A stretch of 16,437 nt of DNA from Halodurantibacterium flavum (GCF_042681825.1 NZ_JBHUGH010000029.1:1-16437), one strand, 5' to 3'. Shown: positions 4,867-12,976, counted from the stretch's first letter. The notes: generated from the letters alone by a model not told the origin. A program made the numbers and translations.

Positions 4867-7126
4867 AAACGTCGGCCGATTCCACAACTCGGCCGCGCCC
4901 GGCAATCCGCAGCTTGCCAAGCACACCTTCATCGCCGGGGCGAACGGCTACGGCAAAACGACGCTCTGTGCCGTCCTGCGCTCCCTGCAAACCGGCGAAC
5001 CGACCCATATCCTCGGCCGCAAGACCCTTGGCACAGCCGAGGCGCCGACGATCGAGCTGTTGCTGGACGGCGGCCAAGCCCGCTTCGACGGCGCGGCATG
5101 GAGCGCGACCAAGCCGGAAATCGCCATCTTCGACGGCGTGTTCGTCGCGGAGAATGTCCATTCCGGCGAGGTCGTGGACATCGAGCACAAGCGCAACCTC
5201 TATCGCGTCATCGTCGGCGATGCCGGCGTGAAGCTCGCGGCGCAGGATGCCGACCTGGCTGCCGAGAGCCGCGCCAAGACCGGCGAGATCAGCACGGCGG
5301 GCAAGGCGGTTCAGCCGCATGTGCCGGCCGGCATGAAGCTGGACGCCTTCATTACCTTGCCAGAGACGGCCGATATTGCCGCGCAGATCGACGCGCAGGC
5401 GCGCAGCGTGGACGCGCTGCGGCAGGCCGGGGCGCTGCGCGCCCGCCCTGCCCTCTCGGAATTTGCCATTCCGACCCTGCCGGCGGATTTTACCGACCTG
5501 CTGGCCCGCACCATCGACGACATTGCGCAGGACGCGGAGCAAAGGCTGTCGGCACACCTGGCCGCGCATGGCATGACGGCCAGCGGCGGCAACTGGATCG
5601 CGGATGGCCTCGGCCATGCCGACGATACCTGCCCTTTCTGCGGGCAGGACATTCGCGGCCTTCCGCTGATCGCCGCTTTCCGGGCCGTATTCAGCGAGCG
5701 TTACGAGGCGCTTGCCGGAGAGATCGCCACCATGAAAGCGGGCGTCGCGCGGGACATGGGCGATGCCGCCCTGGCCCGCCTTGGCACCGTCGCGGAGCAG
5801 AACAAGGGCGGCATTGAGTTCTGGCAGAAGTATTGCGCGATCGAGGCCCCTGCCCTCGCCTTGTCGGCCGAGGCCGTCGGGGCGATCCGCGCGCTTGCCG
5901 CCGCCGCGATCGGGCTTCTCGACCGCAAGGCGGCCGTGCCGCTCGATAGGATCACGCCGGATGAAGATTTCACCGCCGCCCGCGCCGCCTATGACCGCGC
6001 GGCCGCCGCCATCGAGGCGGCGAATACCGCGATCCGCGCGGCAAATGTCGTCATTGCCGACAAGAAGGCGGCCGCCGACGCGGGCGACCTCAAGGCCGCC
6101 GAGGCCGAGCTGGCCCGCCTGACGGCAATCCAGACCCGGCACCGTGCGGACGTGTCGGACCTTTGCGCCGCCTATACGAAGCTCTCCGGCGAAAAGGACG
6201 CCATCGAGGCACGCAAGGAGGCCGTAAGGAAGCAGCTCGACGCGCACACAAAGACCGTGGTGAAGCCCTACGAGCGGCGCATCAATGACTATCTGGCCGC
6301 GTTCAACGCCGGCTTCACCATCACCGAGACCAAACACGCCTACCCCGGCGGCGTCGCCACATCGAGCTATCAGCTCGTCATCAACGACACGGCCGTTGAC
6401 CTTGGCGACAGCAAGACGCCGGGGGATCGGCCGAGCTTCAAGAACACCCTCAGCGCCGGCGACCGCACCACTCTCGCCCTCGCGTTTTTCCTCGCGCACT
6501 TGGAGCGCGATCCGGCAGCAGCCGCAAAGCTGGTCATATTCGACGATCCCTTTAACAGTCAGGACGCTTTTCGACGCCGACAGACCGTGCACGAGATCAT
6601 GAAGGTGGCCGGAAAGTGCGCCCAGGTTATCGTGCTTTCCCACGATACCACTTTCCTCAAGCAGGTATGGGACAAGGCGCCGGCCGCCGAGCGTGTCGCG
6701 CTGACAATAGCCGATCACCGCGCCCAAGGCTCGAAGATCATGCCGGTGGACCTCGAACACGCCTGCCGGGGCCGGACGGCCACCGACATTGACGACCTGC
6801 AAACTTATCTCACCAGCGGCGCCGGCGGCTTGCTCGACATCATCCGCAAGATGCGCGTCGTCCTCGAAACCTATTGTCGGACGACCTATCCGGGTAGCTT
6901 CCTTGCCGATGATTGGCTGGGCGACATGGTGCGGAAGATACGCGAGGGCGGCGAGGTTCATCCCGCGCAGGCGCTCTATGACGAGCTGGATCAGATCAAC
7001 GGCTACACGAGCCAGTATCACCACGGAGAGAACATGGCCGACGCCACGCCGGACCAGATCGATCCGAGCGAGCTGACCGGCTTCACGCGGCGCACCCTGC
7101 GAATCGTCAACGCCCTACAAGCATAG
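4841..7126 (+). CDS. AAA_13-type ATPase, PrrC/RloC-like, candidate defence nuclease
   Basis: A 761-residue protein is predicted from GTG 4841, chosen because an AGGGGGA ribosome site precedes it; a GTG at 4811 would add 10 residues. Split ABC-type ATPase: Walker A GANGYGKTT (33-41), signature LSAGD (537-541), Walker B LVIFDDPFNSQD (564-575) and switch LSH (599-601). Between them lie Ala/Glu-rich helical segments and a zinc-hook-like CPFCGQ (264-269). After the ATPase a C-terminal domain (about 611-761) holds R672-VVL-E676 and a YHHG (726-729), reminiscent of the Arg-Glu-His triad of PrrC/RloC anticodon nucleases. Those enzymes cleave tRNA anticodon loops during phage infection. ATPase class is secure; nuclease activity is inference. 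The gene overlaps the resolvase by 26 bases. Confidence 0.85.
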   Translation: MLKKIIGIKNVGRFHNSAAPGNPQLAKHTFIAGANGYGKTTLCAVLRSLQTGEPTHILGRKTLGTAEAPTIELLLDGGQARFDGAAWSATKPEIAIFDGVFVAENVHSGEVVDIEHKRNLYRVIVGDAGVKLAAQDADLAAESRAKTGEISTAGKAVQPHVPAGMKLDAFITLPETADIAAQIDAQARSVDALRQAGALRARPALSEFAIPTLPADFTDLLARTIDDIAQDAEQRLSAHLAAHGMTASGGNWIADGLGHADDTCPFCGQDIRGLPLIAAFRAVFSERYEALAGEIATMKAGVARDMGDAALARLGTVAEQNKGGIEFWQKYCAIEAPALALSAEAVGAIRALAAAAIGLLDRKAAVPLDRITPDEDFTAARAAYDRAAAAIEAANTAIRAANVVIADKKAAADAGDLKAAEAELARLTAIQTRHRADVSDLCAAYTKLSGEKDAIEARKEAVRKQLDAHTKTVVKPYERRINDYLAAFNAGFTITETKHAYPGGVATSSYQLVINDTAVDLGDSKTPGDRPSFKNTLSAGDRTTLALAFFLAHLERDPAAAAKLVIFDDPFNSQDAFRRRQTVHEIMKVAGKCAQVIVLSHDTTFLKQVWDKAPAAERVALTIADHRAQGSKIMPVDLEHACRGRTATDIDDLQTYLTSGAGGLLDIIRKMRVVLETYCRTTYPGSFLADDWLGDMVRKIREGGEVHPAQALYDELDQINGYTSQYHHGENMADATPDQIDPSELTGFTRRTLRIVNALQA

Positions 7127-7150
7127 GAAAGCCTGAACACGACTGCACAA

Positions 7151-8206
7151 TCAGGGACGCCCGCGCTTTTCAAACCAGCTCTGGCAGAATTTCACGAAGT
7201 GCCGCTCCGGATTCTTCGGCACGATTTCATTTTCCCCGAGCCAGTTGCGCCATTCCTGTTCCAGATAGTGCACGTCCCACCCCGGCGCGACGTTGCGGGC
7301 ATCCCCGTAAATGTCCGGATCGAGAGAGCCGCGCCACGCATCGGCGGCCGGCACGGCGGTTTTCATCGTGCCGCGATTGGTGAAGGTCACCATGTCCTTC
7401 TTGGCGTCGAACTCCACGCGGTAATCCGGCAGGTGATCGCTCGCCGCGAGGTTCTTTATCATCTGCCGGAACAGCTTCTCCGAGCTTTGCGAGCCGGATT
7501 TCTTCAGCAGCAGCTCAAGCGAGGCTTTCCACCCCGGTTGCTGGCCGCAATGCTTGCGCGCCAGCTCGTAGACGCGCCGCTCCAAGGGCTTGCGCAGCCG
7601 GAAATAATCCCGGTGCAGCGTCAGAACGTCATTGCTCTTGATCGCATTGAAGACCCAATCCGATAGCTTGATCTCGCAATGCAGCAAGCGCCCGTCGAGG
7701 CCGTGCTTGCGGCGGATGGAGGAAGCATCGATCAGCCCGAAGCCGTCCACCTGCTCTTCGTCGCCGGTGACAATGTTCGTGCGGATGCGCGTACCCTCAA
7801 GGCGGTCGAGCGCTTCGACCAGAGCCTTGTAGTCCTTGCCCGCCGTGCCCCGGTTAGCGAAGATCAGCAAGTCGCGGCTGCTGATCCGCACCCGCTGCGA
7901 AACCTTCTCCCCCGCCTTCAGCTTCGCCATGATCTGCGAAATGCAATAGATCAGAATATCCTTGTCGTAGATCGTGGCGAGCCCCTTCACACTCGGCGTG
8001 ATTTCGAGCCATTGGCCATTGTGCTCGTAGCGCCGAACGGAAGTCTCCGGCTTCTTCGACAGTGAGTAGAACGGATGCTCCATCTGCGGCATCACGTCCT
8101 TCAGCACCGCATCCGCCACGTCGCAGATGAACAGGTCATACTGCGGATGACGCTCCGGCAGGAGCGCATCGTGAACGACAGGCAGATTCGGGGTTTCAGA
8201 TACCAT
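7151..8206 (-). CDS. repA: Plasmid replication initiator, RepA (RPA) family
   Basis: The 351-residue protein is a RepA-type initiator of alphaproteobacterial plasmids (RPA family). Recognisable stretches include YDLFICDVADAVLKDVMPQM near 23-42, MEHPFYSLSKKP near 42-53, the VSQRVRISSRDLLIF winged-helix region and the LTLHRDYFRLRKPLERRVYELAR helices in the middle. It binds the iterons directly upstream and opens the origin with host DnaA. The ATG at 8206 abuts iteron 1, whose bases 8186-8204 encode the first residues after Met (VSETPN), so the start of the gene is part of the origin. It converges on the AAA ATPase gene with a 24-base gap. Repression by its own binding to the iterons is expected. 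Confidence 0.92.
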   Translation of the reverse strand: MVSETPNLPVVHDALLPERHPQYDLFICDVADAVLKDVMPQMEHPFYSLSKKPETSVRRYEHNGQWLEITPSVKGLATIYDKDILIYCISQIMAKLKAGEKVSQRVRISSRDLLIFANRGTAGKDYKALVEALDRLEGTRIRTNIVTGDEEQVDGFGLIDASSIRRKHGLDGRLLHCEIKLSDWVFNAIKSNDVLTLHRDYFRLRKPLERRVYELARKHCGQQPGWKASLELLLKKSGSQSSEKLFRQMIKNLAASDHLPDYRVEFDAKKDMVTFTNRGTMKTAVPAADAWRGSLDPDIYGDARNVAPGWDVHYLEQEWRNWLGENEIVPKNPERHFVKFCQSWFEKRGRP

Positions 8207-8403
8207 GGCCTACGTTCGGGGTTTCAGATACCGAAGTCAAGTGATTCGGGGTTTTACATACCGCATGCCATAATTCGGGGTTTCAGATACCCGAGGTGCC
8301 CACCCGCCCCCTGTTCGGGGTTTCAGATACCGACGCCCGGATTCGGGGTTTTAAACACCGAGATTCGGGGTTTCAGATACCACGATTCGGGGTTTCAGAT
8401 ACC
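8186..8403. repeat. oriV: Eight iterons of the replication origin
   Basis: Consensus RTTCGGGGTTTCAGATACC, all in one orientation, occurs at 8186-8204, 8214-8232, 8244-8262, 8273-8291, 8313-8331, 8341-8359, 8363-8381 and 8385-8403. Start-to-start spacings are 28, 30, 29, 40, 28, 22 and 22 bases. Copies 3 (ending TTTTACATACC) and 6 (ending TTTTAAACACC) are degenerate in the second half; copies 2 and 5 start with G. The first lies inside the rep coding region. A TTGACT (minus strand, 8240-8235) between iterons 2 and 3 may be a -35 of the rep promoter. Confidence 0.93.
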
Positions 8404-8527
8404 AAATCCGTAAAACCGGAGCCGATTCAGTCCCTTGAATCAGTTAGTTAAAGGCTTTCCGGAATCGCTTAACACTGACTCTAACACCTATTTAACACCC
8501 TCTCCTGACAGCTCCGCCTGTGGATAA
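8404..8527. other. oriV: Origin opening region and DnaA box
   Basis: Beyond the iterons lies an AT-richer stretch with three short direct repeats, TTAACAC (8469-8475), CTAACAC (8481-8487) and TTAACAC (8492-8498), spaced 11-12 bases, which looks like a duplex-unwinding element. A perfect DnaA box TGTGGATAA (reverse complement TTATCCACA) follows at 8519-8527. Together with the iterons this is a complete iteron-type oriV. Confidence 0.8.
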
Positions 8528-8622
8528 CTATCGGACAGGTCTCGACCTACCACCCGCAGCTGCGCCAGCGGGGAGGCCAAAAAGGCTTGGCAATGAAGAT
8601 GGAGAGGCGGACAGGGCAGCGC

Positions 8623-9030
8623 CTAAGCTCCGATGAAGCGCGAGCGGCTAACGATCGCGGCTCTAGCCCCTTCGTCACTCCAAAGCAGGCGGTCCACCCT
8701 CCCCTGCCCTATCTTGGCGCATTGCCGCCGGATCAGCTCACCCTTGCCGTAGCCCGTGATCGGTTTCCACCAGTCCGAGCTTGGCGCGACCTGGCAGTCC
8801 GCGACCTCGACATGCGCCCAGCCTGCCTTGTCGATCTTCACCACCTGGCCGATGATGATCCGTTGTCCTATCCGAACCGGAGGTTTTCGGGACTTCCGGC
8901 CCGCCGCCGCGCGGCGCTGTGGTTTCCAAACCGGCTCCTGCCAGCGGATCACGTCGGCTTCGATGAAATCACGCCCGCAGGCCGTCCATTCCACGATCCC
9001 CCACCTTCTCGGGAAAACCCCTGTCACCAT
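8623..9030 (-). CDS. Conserved-looking hypothetical plasmid protein (135 aa)
   Basis: The frame encodes a natural-looking protein with GRDFIEADVIRWQEPVWK near 19-36, IGQRIIIGQVVKIDKAGWAH in the middle and RVDRLLWSDEGARAAIV near the end. The pattern of Trp, Ile and charged residues argues for a real gene over the plus-strand frame across the same bases. There is no signal peptide, membrane segment or known catalytic motif. The ATG at 9030 has no clear ribosome site; a GTG at 8994 follows AGAAGG and is an attractive alternative start. It is transcribed away from parA across the shared palindrome-rich region. It could belong to replication or maintenance; function unknown. Confidence 0.65.
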   Translation of the reverse strand: MVTGVFPRRWGIVEWTACGRDFIEADVIRWQEPVWKPQRRAAAGRKSRKPPVRIGQRIIIGQVVKIDKAGWAHVEVADCQVAPSSDWWKPITGYGKGELIRRQCAKIGQGRVDRLLWSDEGARAAIVSRSRFIGA

Positions 9031-9064
9031 GATACCACGGCGCGCGTCAGCTATCCATTAACAG

Positions 9065-9156
9065 GGTACCGTCAGATACCATTGGATACCCTAGGCTATA
9101 GTAGCCTACTGTAGGATATCCTATTGAAAGATACCTTAGGTATAGGGTAGGGTACC
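9065..9156. promoter_or_regulatory. Palindrome cluster upstream of parA (candidate parS/operator)
   Basis: Within about 90 bases: GGTACC at 9065-9070 and 9151-9156; TAGGCTA-TAG-TAGCCTA at 9092-9108 (perfect 7-bp arms); TAGGATATCCTA at 9112-9123 (perfect 12-bp palindrome); ATACCTTAGGTAT at 9131-9143 (palindrome with one central base); and a direct repeat GATACC(C/T)TAGG(C)TATAG at 9085-9101 and 9130-9145. The region is AT-rich against its surroundings. Its position before parA-RHH makes it the likely binding site for the RHH partner, as centromere and/or operator. Confidence 0.6.
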
Positions 9157-9192
9157 AAAAACCCGTTCTCCTTACCCATGCGAGCCCTGCCA

Positions 9193-9882
9193 ATGCCCAC
9201 CATCACCTTCGCCAACTCAAAGGGCGGCTCCGGCAAAACCACCTCAGCCTTGCTTCTGGCCTGCGAGTTGGCGACGGCCAAGCCTGTGACCCTGATCGAC
9301 GCCGATCCCCGCCATCCTGTCACCGCTTGGGCGAAGCTGGCAGGTGCCCCCAAAAACCTCAGCATTGTCACGAACGAATCCGAGAAAACCATTCTCGACG
9401 AGATCGAAGCGGCCGCAGCCAGCTCCACCTTTGTGGTTATCGACCTGGAAGGCACGGCCTCGCGCCTTTCAAGCTACGCGATCAGCCAATCCGATTTCGT
9501 CATTATCCCGATGAAAGAGCAACAGCAGGACGCGAACGCGGCGATCACGGTCATTGAGGAAATACACCGCGACATGAAGGCGGTACGCCGCACGATTCCC
9601 TTTGCCGTGCTCTTCACGCAAACCAAGGTCGTTGCGAAGTCGCGCACCGCGCGCTTCGTCTCCGGCCAGTTCCGCCAGAGCGACAAGGTGGACACCTTTC
9701 TGACGGAAATTCACGAACGCGATGCCTATTCCGCGATCTTCGCGGCCGGCGGCTCCGTTCGCGATCTAAGCGCTAAGGAAGTCAATAACTTGGAAGCGGC
9801 GATCCTCAATGCACAGGATTTTGCCGCCGAGGTCATCGACAAGCTGCGCCGCCATCGCGACGCGGCGAAGGAGGTAGCATGA
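9193..9882 (+). CDS. parA: ParA-family partition ATPase
   Basis: The 229-residue protein has the deviant Walker A KGGSGKTT at 10-17, LIDADP at 34-39 and VVIDLEG around 80-86, the ParA/MinD family set. Lack of an N-terminal HTH and the short length indicate the small ParA class used in type Ib partition systems, with an RHH partner gene following. It would bind nucleoid DNA with ATP and move the plasmid by its partner bound at the centromere. The start at 9193 (MPTITF) matches the usual position just before Walker A and has a weak GCGAG upstream; an in-frame ATG at 9178 would add five residues. The stop overlaps the next ATG as ATGA. Confidence 0.92.
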   Translation: MPTITFANSKGGSGKTTSALLLACELATAKPVTLIDADPRHPVTAWAKLAGAPKNLSIVTNESEKTILDEIEAAAASSTFVVIDLEGTASRLSSYAISQSDFVIIPMKEQQQDANAAITVIEEIHRDMKAVRRTIPFAVLFTQTKVVAKSRTARFVSGQFRQSDKVDTFLTEIHERDAYSAIFAAGGSVRDLSAKEVNNLEAAILNAQDFAAEVIDKLRRHRDAAKEVA

Positions 9883-10160
9883 TGGCCGGGGAACGTAAGC
9901 CCCTCGATTTTGGCAGCCTTGACGACTTTGACACGCCGAAGCGCAGCAAAATAGAGGCCGAAGTCTTCGCGCCGCTAGACACGAAGAAGGCCGTCGATCA
10001 GGCATCCGCTTTTCCAAGCCGCGAGCGGCCGGACGACGCCCAAATCAACATCAAAGCACCCGCTGCCGTGCTGCACCGCTTTCGATCCATGGCGAAGAAG
10101 GAACGCTATACGCTTGGCGCATTCCTCGAAATCCTCATGGAGGCTTACGATGAGAAATAA
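9879..10160 (+). CDS. Small RHH partner of ParA (ParB-like function)
   Basis: This 93-residue protein starts at an ATGA overlap with parA and has a strong GGAGG ribosome site inside the parA tail. Residues 1-50 are polar and probably disordered. Residues 55-90 (QINIKAP strand followed by helices through LGAFLEILMEAY) fit a C-terminal ribbon-helix-helix domain. This two-part build, a flexible N-terminus plus an RHH domain, is that of ParG-type centromere binders, whose flexible tail stimulates ParA ATPase activity. The palindromes upstream of parA are the likely target. Function inferred from position and fold; no ParB-type domain is present. Confidence 0.75.
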   Translation: MMAGERKPLDFGSLDDFDTPKRSKIEAEVFAPLDTKKAVDQASAFPSRERPDDAQINIKAPAAVLHRFRSMAKKERYTLGAFLEILMEAYDEK

Positions 10161-10659
10161 GCCGCCGCGCGCTGATGACGGCGAAAACGACCTGACACCG
10201 GAGCTGCAATCCGCGCTCGATGCCTGGGAAGTAGGGCAGGGGGATACCCCCGATCCCGTGCCGCATCCGGCGCTTGCCGGCCTTCGCGACGCCTTCGACG
10301 CTCTGCCGGACGTGCGGCGGCTGCACGAGCTGGTGGACGCCGCCATGAACGACACCGCCGAACCCGTGCCGGTGACGATCCCTGTCCAGCCGGGGCTTTT
10401 GCGCCTGCTGGCGCATGTTGCGGAGCTGGACGCGGCGGCCGCAGGCCGCGCGCCCGCGCCGGTGAGCGCTGCCCTGGCGCAGCGCGTCCATAACGACCTG
10501 CACATGCTGCTGCACCAGCTCGCCACCGATCCAACCCGTCATCCCCATTATGCAAAGGCATGGAACGCCCTTTGCGCCGCCGAAGGCGCGCCCGAACTGG
10601 CAGTGCCTGCCGATCCCCCTCAATCCGGGCCTCAGGCGGCCGAGAGAGGGCCTTTCTGA
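10150..10659 (+). CDS. Hypothetical protein preceding the coupling protein gene (169 aa)
   Basis: The ATG at 10150 is preceded by GGAGG at 10139-10143 and overlaps the end of the previous gene by 11 bases, while the stop overlaps the next ATG as TGATG. It is therefore an integral part of the par-tra transcript. The protein is acidic and alanine/proline-rich with helical middle segments (LRDAFDALPDVRRLHELVDAAM, split by prolines, and a second set around 95-140). No signal peptide, membrane segment or known motif was seen. Position before a VirD4/TraG gene suggests a mobilisation accessory role, but this is a guess from context only. Confidence 0.75.
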   Translation: MRNKPPRADDGENDLTPELQSALDAWEVGQGDTPDPVPHPALAGLRDAFDALPDVRRLHELVDAAMNDTAEPVPVTIPVQPGLLRLLAHVAELDAAAAGRAPAPVSAALAQRVHNDLHMLLHQLATDPTRHPHYAKAWNALCAAEGAPELAVPADPPQSGPQAAERGPF

Positions 10660-12950
10660 TGCTGAGGGCACACGGACGCCACCTCTATGCGTTCGTCGTG
10701 CTCCTTGGCCTTCTCCTGGCCTTTGCGGCCCCGGCAATAGGGCAGGGGTGGAGTGACCCGCTCGCCGCGACCCCGTGGTACGAGCGAGACCTGACGCCGA
10801 CCTGGGCCGACTATGCGGCTGGCATCCGCCGCAATCTCCCCGGCGTCGGGATGCGCATGGCGATACAGTTCCCCTTTCTCCTGCCCCTCCTGCTGCTCCT
10901 GTCCTTCGCCGCCATGGCCGCCGCACCCTTTCTGAGGCGCCTGGCCGGTCTTGCGGACGCACCGCCCGGCCCCCGCCCGTGGAAAACACGGGCACTGATC
11001 ATTGGGGCGCAATTCCTCGGGCTCACCGCCCTGCTGGCGGTGCTCAACTGGCCGCTTGACACCCCGCGTCCGGCCTTCCCCCCCGATCCGACCTATAAGC
11101 CGGCCCTCCTGATCGGTGCCCTGATCACAGCCGCCTTCCTGCTGGCGGCCGTGAAGGGGATTATCTGGTTCTTGCGCTTACGCTTCCGGCAGGTGCCCCC
11201 CAAGACCCCGCCGCCGCTGTCCGACAACTACGGGACCGCCAGCTACGCCGAGATGCGCCCGGTCATGCCGAACTTCGCCTATGCGGTGCATGGCGTGTTT
11301 TTCGGGAAAAGCAGTGCGCCCGAGCTGGACGCGGTGCCGCTCGCGCAGCAGCCCGGCGCGCCAGTGCTCTCGACACCCGAACATCACACTTTGATCGTGG
11401 CGCGCACCCGGACGGGGAAGGGCACCCGCGTCATCGTGCCGACCCTGCTGCGCTATGCGGGATCGGCCATCGTCATCGACCCCAAGGGCGAGAATGCCGC
11501 CATCACCGCCCGCGTCCGCTACGGCATGCTCAACAAGGAGGTGCATGTCATCAACCCGTGGGGTGAGCTGGCCGCGACCTTCAAGGAACGCGGCCTGCCG
11601 CCCGCCACCTTCAACCCGCTCGACGTGCTGCGCAGGGACGATCCGAACGCCGTCGCGGTCGCGCAGTCCCTCGCGGGCGCGGTCTGCCCTTCAAGTCCCG
11701 GCGACAAGGACCGCTACTGGCAGGGCAGCGCGGCCAATGTGCTGACCGCCGTGCTCCTGTGGATCACGGATCAGCCGGGCGAGCAAAAGACGCTCGCCCG
11801 CGCCCGCGAGATCGTCAGCCTCAGCCGCAAGGACTTCACGGGCAGGTTTCTGGTGCCTATGGCGGCATCGAGCGCCTTCGGCGGCGCGATCCGGGAGATG
11901 GCCAGCCCCTATCTCGACCTGGCCGACGAGACCTATAGCGGCATCATGGCGAACCTGTCGGAGAACACCAAGTTCCTCTCCGACCCGCAGGTGAAGGCCG
12001 CCACGGCCGCGTCGTCCTTTGACCTGGCCGACCTGATCCGCGATCCGGTGACGGTCTATCTGGTCATCCCGCCCGACCGCATCGACACGCAGCGCACATG
12101 GCTGCGGCTGATGACGGCGGCGGCCATGCACACCTTCAAGCGCTATCCGCTCGAAGGCCGCCCGCCGCACCGCTGCATGATTCTGATGGACGAGTTCCCC
12201 GCCTTGGGCCGCATCGAGGATATGCCGCGCGACATCGCCACCATGTCGGGCTACGGCATCGACTTTACCCTGGTCGTGCAGGGGCTCGACCAGCTCAAGG
12301 ACATCTACGGCGCCGCCGGCGCCGGCACGCTGCTCTCCAACTGCGCCTATAAGTGGTTCTGCAACGTCAGCGACCTCGAATCCGCGAAGTACCTTTCCGA
12401 CACGCTCGGCAAGATGACCGTGCGCACCATCGGGCGGGGGGAGTCCGAGAACCTGGGGCCGGGCGGCGCGGCCAAGGGCGAAAGCGTCAACTACGGCGAG
12501 ACCGGCCGGCCGCTGCTGATGCCCGACGAGGTGCTGTCCCTGGGGCGGGACGTGGCGATCGTCCTCAATCCCGAGGGCCGCCCGCATTACCTCCGCCCCG
12601 TGGATTACTGGCGCATCGCGGAAGCCTTCGCCTCGCTCGCCGCCACCTATCCGAAGCTCTATTGGGAGCCGCCGCTGGCCTGGGACGACAACCCCTATGT
12701 TGTGCGGGGCGGCAAAAAGGACGGTCACAGGCGGAAGCAGCCCGAACCGCCCAAACCGGCCTCCGGCCCGATGAGCCGGCGGCGGGCGCTCTCCGTCCTC
12801 GGCCTGGCCGAAGGGGCGACCCCCGCCGAGATCGCCGCCGCGCACAGGCAGCTCATCAAAAAGCTGCATCCGGACACGGGCGGCACCAACGGCCTCGCGC
12901 AGCTCCTGAACGAGGCCCGCGAGGTGCTCCTGAAAGGCGCGGCGTCATGA
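10659..12950 (+). CDS. traG: VirD4/TraG-family type IV coupling protein with C-terminal J-domain
   Basis: The 763-residue inner-membrane ATPase links a relaxase-DNA complex to a type IV secretion channel. Hydrophobic segments lie at about 9-27, 70-92, 111-130 and 148-171. The Walker A region is ARTRTGKGT (248-256), with Ala where the family often has Gly. DPKGEN follows at 274-279. Walker B is ILMDEFPALGR (508-518). The end, 706-760, is a J-domain: LSVLGL, a helix EIAAAHRQLIKKL and an intact HPD at 737-739, as in DnaJ proteins that stimulate Hsp70. The ATG at 10659 overlaps the previous stop (TGATG) and follows GAGAGAGGG; a longer frame from 10560 is rejected. No VirB genes accompany it, so it presumably uses another element's channel. 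Confidence 0.93.
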   Translation: MLRAHGRHLYAFVVLLGLLLAFAAPAIGQGWSDPLAATPWYERDLTPTWADYAAGIRRNLPGVGMRMAIQFPFLLPLLLLLSFAAMAAAPFLRRLAGLADAPPGPRPWKTRALIIGAQFLGLTALLAVLNWPLDTPRPAFPPDPTYKPALLIGALITAAFLLAAVKGIIWFLRLRFRQVPPKTPPPLSDNYGTASYAEMRPVMPNFAYAVHGVFFGKSSAPELDAVPLAQQPGAPVLSTPEHHTLIVARTRTGKGTRVIVPTLLRYAGSAIVIDPKGENAAITARVRYGMLNKEVHVINPWGELAATFKERGLPPATFNPLDVLRRDDPNAVAVAQSLAGAVCPSSPGDKDRYWQGSAANVLTAVLLWITDQPGEQKTLARAREIVSLSRKDFTGRFLVPMAASSAFGGAIREMASPYLDLADETYSGIMANLSENTKFLSDPQVKAATAASSFDLADLIRDPVTVYLVIPPDRIDTQRTWLRLMTAAAMHTFKRYPLEGRPPHRCMILMDEFPALGRIEDMPRDIATMSGYGIDFTLVVQGLDQLKDIYGAAGAGTLLSNCAYKWFCNVSDLESAKYLSDTLGKMTVRTIGRGESENLGPGGAAKGESVNYGETGRPLLMPDEVLSLGRDVAIVLNPEGRPHYLRPVDYWRIAEAFASLAATYPKLYWEPPLAWDDNPYVVRGGKKDGHRRKQPEPPKPASGPMSRRRALSVLGLAEGATPAEIAAAHRQLIKKLHPDTGGTNGLAQLLNEAREVLLKGAAS

Positions 12951-12976
12951 TTCCGGAGGCCGGTTTGGGCGGTTCG

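Noticed and set aside
4739..7024. Long minus-strand open frame (761 codons) opposite the ATPase gene
   Set aside because: The plus strand carries clear Walker A, signature and Walker B motifs; the minus-strand product is Gly/Arg/Val-rich without motifs and is a GC-rich shadow.
8186..8403. Possible CRISPR array
   Set aside because: Repeats are only 19 bases, spacers are 3-21 bases and irregular, and the array directly adjoins a rep gene with a DnaA box nearby: these are iterons.
8587..9114. Plus-strand open frame of 175 codons
   Set aside because: The minus-strand frame across the same bases has a much more natural protein composition (IGQVVKIDKAGWAH, RLLWSDE), whereas the plus-strand product is Pro/Arg/His-rich and runs into the palindrome cluster before parA.
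10560..10658. N-terminal extension of the coupling protein to an ATG at 10560
   Set aside because: The extension is Arg-rich, overlaps the end of the previous gene in another frame and lacks a ribosome site; the ATG at 10659 has the site and begins a membrane-anchor sequence.
11691..12869. Minus-strand open frame of 392 codons opposite the coupling protein
   Set aside because: Shadow of a strongly conserved VirD4/TraG gene; composition dominated by Gly/Arg/Val/Ala.
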